The notes under the pieces are model-generated. The model saw only the letters and a program-made list of their open reading frames with translations. It ran no database searches and was not told where the DNA came from. A program made the position numbers and the translations under genes. Shown in pieces: positions 9,901 through 14,462 of a stretch of 14,462 bases of DNA (position 1 is its first letter; each line of letters starts with the position of its first letter). This DNA is from Planctomycetota bacterium (GTDB lineage: Bacteria; Planctomycetota; UBA1135; UBA2386), in the NCBI GenBank assembly GCA_016793305.1, contig JAEUHU010000193.1:1-14462 (forward strand), written 5' to 3'.

Positions 9901-11876
9901 CTGCTGGTGGCGAGGAAGTTGCGCTCGAGCAGCGCCAGGAACAACGCGTCGCCGGTCAGGTCCTCGGTCGGCGTGGCGGCACGGTACCAGTGCACCCAGT
10001 CGTAGACCTTCTGGCCGTCGAGGATCAGGCTGACGACCTCGGGCTGCAGTTCGCCGCCGCGTGCGTCGACCAGGTGCATGCCGGTCGTCACCAGTTGCGT
10101 GTGCGGCTGTGCGTCGAGCACGGCACAGCAGCGCGCCAGGCGGTCCGGGTGGAACAGGTCGTCGGAGTTCAGCAGCGCCACGTACGGCGTGTCGATGCCG
10201 GCGAGAGCCTGCAGCACGCTGTTGCCGAGCCCGAGGTTCGCCTCGTTGACGCGCACCTCGAGGCGCGGATCCTCGACCGACTTCGCCTGGGCCACGGTGT
10301 CGTCCGGCGAGAGGTCGTCGACCACGAGCACCCGGAACGGCACCCGCCGTTGCGCGAGCACGCTCTGGATCGCCTTCTCGATGTACGGGCCGTGCCGGTA
10401 CGAGGGGATCAGCACCGTGACGAGCGGCGGTCGATCGCTCGGCTCGGTGCGCTTGCCAGGGGAGAACGGGCGTTTGCGCGGTTGGTCCTGGGCGATGCCG
10501 AGCCGTTCGGCCCACGGACCGCCGAACACGACGAGGTCGTGGCTCGCGGCGAAGTCGGCGTCCTCGTGGACCAGCTGGCTGCGCTTCCTGCCGTCGGAGT
10601 AGAGGGCGCGCAGCAGCTCGAGCAGGCGGTCCGACCGTTGTTCCCAGGCCGTGCGCTGCGCCAGGGCCCGCAGTCCCGGACTCTGCTGCAGCCGCTTCGA
10701 GCCGTCCGGCCTGCCGAGGGTCTCGAGCAGCCAGTCGCGGACCAACGGCAGGTGGCCCTGCCCGAGCAGCGTCAGCATCCAGCTGCGCCTGCGCTGCGGA
10801 TCGGTGAACCACGGGTGGTCGAGGCTCGGCAGCGACAAGCGCTGGTCGGCCCCGGATTGCGTGCCGGCCGCGATCGCCGCTTCGGTGCGCTGCAGCAGCG
10901 TGGCCCGCAGCTCGTTGCACAGGCGGTCGAAAGCCTGGGGTCGCAGCGAACTCGGCTGCGCGTCGCCGCCGAGGCGTGGCCACAGGCCGACCACCACTTC
11001 CTTGGCGAAGCGCAGGTCTTCGACCGAGAGCGCGGCGAGCGGCACGTCGCCGGTGCGCTGTTGCACCGCGAGCGCCAGCGGGATCGCGCGAGCGGCCGTG
11101 TCGCGGGCGAGATCCTCGAGCCAGTGCCAGTCGTGCGGCTTCAGCACGAAGTGCGCCTCGGCCTTGGCGCCGAGCGTCGCGGCGAGCTGGGCCAGCGCCG
11201 TCAGGTCCGGCTCGCCGTCGACCTCGAGCACCAGCATGCGCACGCCGCTGGTCACGCCCAGCCGATCGCCAGCCGCGAAGCGACGACCGCGCAGCGTCAC
11301 CGCTGGCGGCTGCTCGGCGTTGGTCGCTGCAGCCAGCAGTTCGCGCAGGAACGGATGGACCGTCGGGTCCTCGGCGACGATCTCGAGCGAACGGGCCGCT
11401 CCGACCGCGGCGAGGACCTGTTCCCGCCGTTGGGCCGGCCACTCGCCCGGCTCGTTCGGCAGTGTGATCGTCAGGTTCGGGCGTTCGTCCTGGGCGGCCG
11501 CTTCGCCGGGCGCTGCCAGGGCTGCGGAGGCGGCCAGGTCACGGCGCAGCCAGCGCACGCAGCCGGCACAGTGGGTCGTCGGCAACCTGCCGGCCGCGAG
11601 CTCCTGCCGCAGGTTGGCGAACGCCGGCCCGCGCCAGGTCGTGAGCAGGTCCGCCGCGTCGTCGACCGGCAGGCTGCACGCGGCGAACGCGCAGCCGCGC
11701 ACCGTCCCGTCGGCGGCCACCGCGAAGCCTCGCTCGGGCAGGTGGCACGCGGTCCAGGTTCCGCTGGTCGCATCGACGCCGGGGCTTCGACGTGCGGCAT
11801 CCAGGCCGACCCGATCGACGAGGTGGAAGGCACCAGGGTCGACCGAGGGACTCGGGGGCGCGTCGGGCAGTTCCAT
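6948..11876 (-). CDS. 1642-residue fusion: SPASM-like / radical-SAM-like / GT2 / coiled coil / GT4
   Basis: One uninterrupted frame with several modules. Residues 40-115 look like a SPASM domain: ACHLP (Cys44), DGTVRGC (Cys62), Cys67, then CAGC (Cys103, Cys106). Residues 133-302 resemble a radical-SAM barrel (AEDPTVHPFLREL recalls the GGEP-x-hP block) but lack CxxxCxxC. Residues 485-720 form a GT2 domain: VTVLIPSYRHGPYIEKA, VVDDLSPDD (518-526), LLNSDD (568-573). Residues 855-1172 are a long coiled coil. Residues 1216-1640 form a GT4 domain: VSISRIEPKKG (1442-1452) and DGIPTAMLEGLASGLPVV (1539-1556), where Asp1539 and Glu1547 occupy the E-x7-E positions. No signal peptide or membrane segment is seen. 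It probably adds two sugars, with the coil spacing the two active sites. The ATG at 11876 was chosen because family-like sequence begins just after it. The frame stays open upstream, and an in-frame ATG at 12050 would add 58 Pro/Arg-rich residues. Confidence 0.88.
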   Translation of the reverse strand: MELPDAPPSPSVDPGAFHLVDRVGLDAARRSPGVDATSGTWTACHLPERGFAVAADGTVRGCAFAACSLPVDDAADLLTTWRGPAFANLRQELAAGRLPTTHCAGCVRWLRRDLAASAALAAPGEAAAQDERPNLTITLPNEPGEWPAQRREQVLAAVGAARSLEIVAEDPTVHPFLRELLAAATNAEQPPAVTLRGRRFAAGDRLGVTSGVRMLVLEVDGEPDLTALAQLAATLGAKAEAHFVLKPHDWHWLEDLARDTAARAIPLALAVQQRTGDVPLAALSVEDLRFAKEVVVGLWPRLGGDAQPSSLRPQAFDRLCNELRATLLQRTEAAIAAGTQSGADQRLSLPSLDHPWFTDPQRRRSWMLTLLGQGHLPLVRDWLLETLGRPDGSKRLQQSPGLRALAQRTAWEQRSDRLLELLRALYSDGRKRSQLVHEDADFAASHDLVVFGGPWAERLGIAQDQPRKRPFSPGKRTEPSDRPPLVTVLIPSYRHGPYIEKAIQSVLAQRRVPFRVLVVDDLSPDDTVAQAKSVEDPRLEVRVNEANLGLGNSVLQALAGIDTPYVALLNSDDLFHPDRLARCCAVLDAQPHTQLVTTGMHLVDARGGELQPEVVSLILDGQKVYDWVHWYRAATPTEDLTGDALFLALLERNFLATSSNLVCRTAWLRAQAPHLQSLKYCLDWQLFLEAALDGSLHHLREPLVAYRLHATNTVWFREGRRWSYYLEVNRVAAAALRRFVEHHGHDVEERVTTVLDAVAGHVASNRETDGLALFVNAVLDAVALEKLSNTSPRVQALIETLNRAAEAARSALDAAARHERQGGQRGFDHRLLLGDLAREQIDRERSDRRWLQTYVVSLEERLRACWDGRHQLEAEKQTLLQQVQAKGQELARSNATNHEQKTHLAAAEERGRRLEADLGTLRTALRAVETLQALIDKELQSVRAERDTLRASHDRLADEWKDLQGRHGALQSEHAGLRTALADDRRDLAATRSERDALRTHNEQLEATLAGEREAHARRADAAAAELEAERTAAAASLAQRAQELTQRTHEIGRLEEQLEISRHEHAQEKDARDRLQARTDELGATLAQERTAHAAELADARDAHAAELANARDAHAAELADARRRQAEAAAAAAAEAERRQRDADELLARRDRELAHARKELETTRRSREFRAGNFLWNKMPLGYVTRRGKKWIRRLLDAKDRALMVFKRRRAEGTAIVTACWHWPIYSHTFVYQEMIGLTHMGLDVRMFHWDLGDTAQLHKAFGYLADHRTQLQPIWENHLRDKEHFEKTRPGRLRAFLERIAAVTGKPVEELEKEPLVLQGCTFARMAELAGAKYLHSYFFYDQSFMAMQAAWLLDLPRGVSCYADHMLADYPFKLVPLHVELCDVIVATSARIKRELSAMTQGRFDEKIIVKPNGVDGARFPPIQRADRKAGEPIEVVSISRIEPKKGLTHLVEAIAQLKQKGITVKAHIVGSKDPHSQGSLEYAAGFEALIAKLGVSDLVVLHGMKKQEELPPILQRCRAFVAPYVEMGSGDKDGIPTAMLEGLASGLPVVTTDSGSILEVVTHEVEGIVVPQRDSEAFARALERLVQEPATERRMAKAARERFDREFDIRVTEVRLHERVARAIQKRSKGKANKPS
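8509..8607 (-). repeat. Three tandem 33-bp repeats in the coiled-coil coding region
   Basis: Three consecutive 33-base units (8509-8541, 8542-8574, 8575-8607) encode an 11-residue unit close to DAHAAELADAR. The outer two units are nearly identical; the middle one differs at a few bases. Eleven residues is three helical turns (a hendecad), so copy-number change would lengthen or shorten the coil in frame. Confidence 0.8.
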
Positions 11877-12022
11877 CGGGGGGGGGGGGAGCGCGATCGG
11901 GACGAGGAAGCGGTGGTGGCGCCGCAGTGGACCGGTGCGGGGCGGGCGGATGATCCCGCAGCGGGCGGCCCGGTGCAAAGCCGCCGGCCGAGAACGACAT
12001 CGGTTCGTTCCGGGTCTCGGTG
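11877..12022 (-). promoter_or_regulatory. 146-base leader of the 1642-residue gene
   Basis: This gap separates the sulfotransferase-fusion stop from the 1642-residue gene. It contains the poly-C tract, a 25-base element also found near 5654 in inverted orientation, and an ATG at 12000 out of frame with the gene. An in-frame ATG at 12050 lies inside the end of the upstream gene. In-frame translation of the leader is Pro/Arg-rich and looks non-coding. I see no clear promoter or Shine-Dalgarno site. Confidence 0.5.
11878..11889 (-). repeat. 12-base poly-C tract just before the start of the 1642-residue gene
   Basis: On the coding strand twelve consecutive C residues are followed by one G and then the ATG at 11876, so the tract fills the usual Shine-Dalgarno position. 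It is the longest homopolymer I see in the window. Tracts of this length are prone to slipped-strand mispairing, and in other bacteria they underlie phase variation. A length error from sequencing or assembly is equally possible. Confidence 0.9.
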
Positions 12023-13549
12023 TCAGCGGGGCGGGAACAGCCCGCGCCATCGGGTGTCGGCGAACGCGGCGACCAGCTGGTCCCAGTTGGACACCAGCAG
12101 CCGCGGATCCTCGACGCCGGTCTTCTTGGACTCGGCGACGAGCCGCTGTGGCTCGAGCCCGAGGAACTCCTGCACCGGCACCATCTGGGCGTCGAGGTCG
12201 CTGGCGAGCTGTTCGTAGCTGAGCTCGAGCCAGGGGTGGCCGGCGAACAGCGCCCGGAACAGGTCCTCGAGTTGTCGGTTGGACTCGAGGCGCAGCAGCG
12301 TCTCGCGAGGATCCAGTTCGATGGCTCGGGGCGGCTGATGGCTCGGTCGCTCGGTCGCCGACCACCAGCGATCCGAGCGCTCGGCGCGCGCCTGCGAGAT
12401 CCAGCGCGCGAGGGCATCCTCGCGCACGAGGTGCACGACGCGCAGGGACGGCATCGCCAGCAGGTGTTCGACGATGCGATCCACGGCGAGACCGTGGTAG
12501 TAGAGCAGCTTGAAGCCGCAGGCCGCGAAGCCGCGCTCTGCCGCCGCCTGCAGCAGGCGGTCGAGGCAGGCCGGCGGGTCGCTCTTGCGCAGCTCGATCA
12601 GTTCGGCTGCGGACGTGCCCTCCGGCAGGACCACGTCGAGCGCGCCATCCTCGATCTGCCGCGTGTTGAACAGTTCCCCGGCGGCGTGGGCACGCGGGTG
12701 GTTCAGCAGCATCTCGACCAACAGGTTCGAGCCGGTGCGTTCGGCCCCCAGGACGACGAACGGTGTGATGCCGGCCGGGGGCGTCGGCGCAGGTGTCCGG
12801 CGGCGGTAGGCGGACGCGGGCCCCAGGTCCTGGCGCGACGCCGCGCGCGCACGACCTCCCAGCAGGCTCGCGACGCGGCCGCTCCACTGGAGCTCCCAGC
12901 GGTACATGTCCATGTCGATCCAGTGGTCGCCCTTCTGCTCGCCGAGTGCGATCCGGAGCGCGCTGCTCCGGGTGACCACGAGATCGGCGCAGCGGCTGTG
13001 GATCGACGTCACCAGCAGCTCTGCAGGGCGGTCCTGGTCCGCGGTGTAGGTGATCCAGACGCGCGGCACGTCCAGCAGGCGAGCGGCCGTGTGGGCCCAG
13101 AGGCTCCCCGCGAAGTTGTAGAACGAGACCAGCAGATCCGGCGCCCAGGCCTCGAGCAAGCGCGCCAGGCTGATGCCGATCTTCACCTCGGGGAGGTCGG
13201 CCACCTGCGCCCTGTTGCTGCCGAGTGCGTGCGCCAGTTCGTCGAGCAACCGGTCGACGGCTTCGGGCCGGGTCCGGCGGAAGTGCGCGAGGTCTGCTTC
13301 GTGCACCAGGTTGCTCGGCGGACTGAACAGGCCGTGCTCGAGCCACGCCTTGGCGCGGGGGTCGCACTGGGTCGGGTCGGCCGGCTCGCTGGCAGCGACG
13401 CACATCTCTGCGCCGATCCGGTCGCACATCCTGCGCACGAGTTCGTAGGCGAACACCTGGCCTGGATCCGGGAAGTAGGCCGTCGCGATGGTCGCCACGC
13501 GCAGCCGCTTGCCGCGGACCAGGAACCGGTTCGAGGTTTGTTCGGCCAT
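12023..13549 (-). CDS. Half GT-B glycosyltransferase domain fused to a PAPS sulfotransferase
   Basis: A 508-residue protein in one continuous frame. Residues 15-250 resemble the N-terminal Rossmann half of a GT4-type enzyme: RVATIATAYFPDPGQVFAYEL at the front, then DLLVSFYNFAGSLWAHTAA (138-156) and VWITYTADQDRP (164-175). There is no C-terminal nucleotide-binding half and no E-x7-E motif. Residues 263-508 are a sulfotransferase. FVVLGAERTGSNLLVEML (264-281) is the 5'-phosphosulfate loop, GELFN (291-295) recalls Stf0/NodH-type enzymes, and VVHLVREDALARWISQ (371-386) is the 3'-phosphate region with Arg376 and Ser385. It should transfer sulfate from PAPS to a glycan in the cytoplasm. The N-terminal half may position the acceptor. 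The ATG at 13549 fits the domain start; the Shine-Dalgarno site is weak. It is first in the minus-strand run and divergent from the GT2 gene. Confidence 0.82.
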   Translation of the reverse strand: MAEQTSNRFLVRGKRLRVATIATAYFPDPGQVFAYELVRRMCDRIGAEMCVAASEPADPTQCDPRAKAWLEHGLFSPPSNLVHEADLAHFRRTRPEAVDRLLDELAHALGSNRAQVADLPEVKIGISLARLLEAWAPDLLVSFYNFAGSLWAHTAARLLDVPRVWITYTADQDRPAELLVTSIHSRCADLVVTRSSALRIALGEQKGDHWIDMDMYRWELQWSGRVASLLGGRARAASRQDLGPASAYRRRTPAPTPPAGITPFVVLGAERTGSNLLVEMLLNHPRAHAAGELFNTRQIEDGALDVVLPEGTSAAELIELRKSDPPACLDRLLQAAAERGFAACGFKLLYYHGLAVDRIVEHLLAMPSLRVVHLVREDALARWISQARAERSDRWWSATERPSHQPPRAIELDPRETLLRLESNRQLEDLFRALFAGHPWLELSYEQLASDLDAQMVPVQEFLGLEPQRLVAESKKTGVEDPRLLVSNWDQLVAAFADTRWRGLFPPR

Positions 13550-13694
13550 TCTCGGGGGTCTGTCTCGACGCGATCGGCCGCCGCGCCAAGTTCCTCCATA
13601 TCCAAGCAAGCACGGCCGTCGGCTCGTGTTTCTCCGGACTTTCTTCGTACGAGACCACTCTTTCTTCACGACCGTCATCGGGCAACATCCTCCC
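13550..13694. promoter_or_regulatory. Divergent intergenic region, likely two opposing promoters
   Basis: The 145 bases lie between the start of the minus-strand run and the plus-strand GT2 gene, so at least one promoter per direction is expected. The part from about 13590 to 13680 is richer in A/T than its surroundings. I could not pick convincing -35/-10 pairs. An 8-base direct repeat sits at 13639 and 13660. Confidence 0.5.
13639..13667. repeat. Direct repeat CTTTCTTC with 21-base period
   Basis: CTTTCTTC occurs at 13639-13646 and 13660-13667, 21 bases apart start to start, about two turns of B-DNA. Pyrimidine runs with T are rare in this GC-rich window. This could be an operator for a dimeric regulator, but the evidence is only spacing and position. 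Confidence 0.3.
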
Positions 13695-14462
13695 GTGCGG
13701 TTCTCCCTGGTGATGCCGACGTGGAACGCCGGCCCGTTGCTCGACGAAGTGCTCGCCGCCGTGCGGGCCCAGGCGTCGCCTGCCTTCGACGAGTTGGTCG
13801 CGATCGACAGTGGTTCGACCGACGGCACGGTCGAGCGCCTGCTGGGTGCTGGCTTCCGCGTGGCGGGCATCCCGCAGCGGGAGTTCGACCATGGCGGTAC
13901 GCGGGACCGCGGCATCCGGCTCTGCACCGGCGACGTGGTGGTCCTGCTGGTGCAGGACGCGACCCTGCAGGGCACCGATTGGCTGGCGAAGATGGTGGCG
14001 CCATTCGCGGATCCGGACGTCGCCGGCGTGTGGTCGCGGCAGATCCCGCGGGCGAAGTGCCAGCCGGTGATGAAGCGCCGCATCCTCGGTTGGCCCGGCT
14101 GGGGCGAGGGGGTCACCGTGAAGCGCCTGCCGCCCGGCAAGACGCTCGGCGAACTGCCGCCGTTCGAGCAGCTGATGCTGTGCGCGTTCGACAACGTCGC
14201 GTCGGCGATCCGACGCACGGCGTGGCAACGCTTCCCGCTCGGCCCGCGGCGCTTCGGCGAGGACGTCTACTTCGGCAAGCGCGTGATCGAGGCCGGCATG
14301 GCGCTGGCGCATCAGGGTGGAGCCGTGGCGATGCACAGCCACGATCGTTCGGCGTGGGCCGAGGGCAAGCGCACGTTCTGCGACCACCGCAACCTGCGTG
14401 GTCTCTTCGGCCTCGTCGGCATCCCCGACCGCGCCTGCCTCGAGGGCGCGATCGAGCACGGC
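13695..14462 (+). CDS. GT2-family glycosyltransferase, rhamnosyltransferase-like (3' end outside window)
   Basis: An inverting GT-A glycosyltransferase; 256 codons are visible and the frame is still open at the window end. It starts at GTG 13695: MRFSLVMPTWNAGPLLDEVL is the usual GT2 opening. AIDSGSTDGT (36-45) carries the first donor-binding Asp. REFDHGGTRDRG (62-73) matches the F-x-HG-x-TRN-x-G block of bacterial rhamnosyltransferase-like enzymes. LVQDA (85-89) is the DxD-equivalent, and FDNVASAIRR (165-174) and FGEDVYFGKRVIEAG (187-201) contain the ED of the catalytic region. HSH (214-216) is also typical. No clear Shine-Dalgarno site precedes the GTG; no better start is visible nearby. 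Transcription is divergent from the sulfotransferase fusion across 145 bases. The donor may be dTDP-rhamnose or another deoxysugar, but no rhamnose synthesis genes are in the window. Confidence 0.88.
   Translation, partial: MRFSLVMPTWNAGPLLDEVLAAVRAQASPAFDELVAIDSGSTDGTVERLLGAGFRVAGIPQREFDHGGTRDRGIRLCTGDVVVLLVQDATLQGTDWLAKMVAPFADPDVAGVWSRQIPRAKCQPVMKRRILGWPGWGEGVTVKRLPPGKTLGELPPFEQLMLCAFDNVASAIRRTAWQRFPLGPRRFGEDVYFGKRVIEAGMALAHQGGAVAMHSHDRSAWAEGKRTFCDHRNLRGLFGLVGIPDRACLEGAIEHG

Noticed and set aside
9346..11442. Minus-strand 698-codon frame inside the 1642-residue gene
   Set aside because: Arg/Ala/Pro-rich shadow in another frame of a gene with clear GT2 motifs.
12031..12045. Small hairpin GCGGG-AACAG-CCCGC near the end of the sulfotransferase-fusion gene
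   Set aside because: It lies inside the coding sequence, has only a 5-base stem and no T-tract, and such stems are common by chance at this GC content.
5835..12218. Plus-strand open frame of 2127 codons opposite the minus-strand operon
   Set aside because: Its translation is Arg/Val/Gln-rich without any family motif, while the opposite strand encodes clear domains throughout. Long antisense frames arise in GC-rich genes because stop codons are rare there.
13183..13605. Minus-strand frame starting TTG with an acidic, plausible-looking N-terminus (MDMEELGAAADRVE)
   Set aside because: After about 20 residues it enters the sulfotransferase-fusion gene out of frame and becomes noise. I considered a frameshifted longer N-terminus, but nothing in the sequence supports it.
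13550..14218. Upstream extension of the sulfotransferase-fusion frame
   Set aside because: It would overlap the opposite-strand GT2 gene, and its translation has no recognisable content. Good sequence begins at the ATG at 13549.
11877..14459. Upstream extension of the 1642-residue frame, open to the window end
   Set aside because: The extension overlaps the sulfotransferase fusion and the GT2 gene in other frames and reads as Arg/Pro-rich noise. Family-like sequence starts at the ATG at 11876. Only the short stretch from 12050 remains as an alternative start.

Overview
This is a high-GC bacterial window (GC clearly above 60% by eye, with strong G/C at third codon positions) that is almost entirely a polysaccharide-biosynthesis locus. 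The organism cannot be named from the sequence. A secreted seven-repeat FG-GAP/VCBS protein, oversized fused glycosyltransferases, a sulfotransferase fusion and scarce Shine-Dalgarno sites together suggest a Planctomycetota-like or other large-genome environmental bacterium. That is inference, not proof.

Layout. A plus-strand run (2-4088) holds the 3' part of UDP-glucose 6-dehydrogenase, a UDP-glucuronate decarboxylase (UDP-xylose synthase), a GalE-type UDP-glucose 4-epimerase and a GT4 glycosyltransferase with a coiled-coil tail. It converges on a minus-strand run, which reads from 13549 down to 4131. In transcription order that run holds a 508-residue protein joining a half GT-B domain to a sulfotransferase, a 1642-residue protein, a compact GT4 glycosyltransferase, and a secreted FG-GAP propeller protein. 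The 1642-residue protein is SPASM-like / degenerate radical-SAM-like / GT2 / long coiled coil / GT4. A GT2 glycosyltransferase resembling rhamnosyltransferases starts on the plus strand at 13695, divergent from the sulfotransferase gene, and runs off the window end.

How the genes fit together. The first two enzymes are consecutive steps, UDP-Glc to UDP-GlcA to UDP-Xyl, and GalE adds UDP-Gal. At least five glycosyltransferase modules (three GT4 and two GT2) could use such donors on the cytoplasmic face of the membrane. The sulfotransferase would use PAPS to sulfate the product or an intermediate. No polymerase, flippase, ABC exporter or chain-length regulator is visible, so the locus probably continues on one or both sides.

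Most unusual points: the 1642-residue fusion; the 12-base poly-C tract one base upstream of its start codon, where a ribosome-binding site would normally be; its radical-SAM-like region without the Fe-S cysteines; and the half-glycosyltransferase/sulfotransferase fusion. No tRNA, rRNA, CRISPR array, insertion sequence or integrase was seen. There is no gene-free stretch longer than 300 bases; the largest gaps are 146 bases (11877-12022) and 145 bases (13550-13694).
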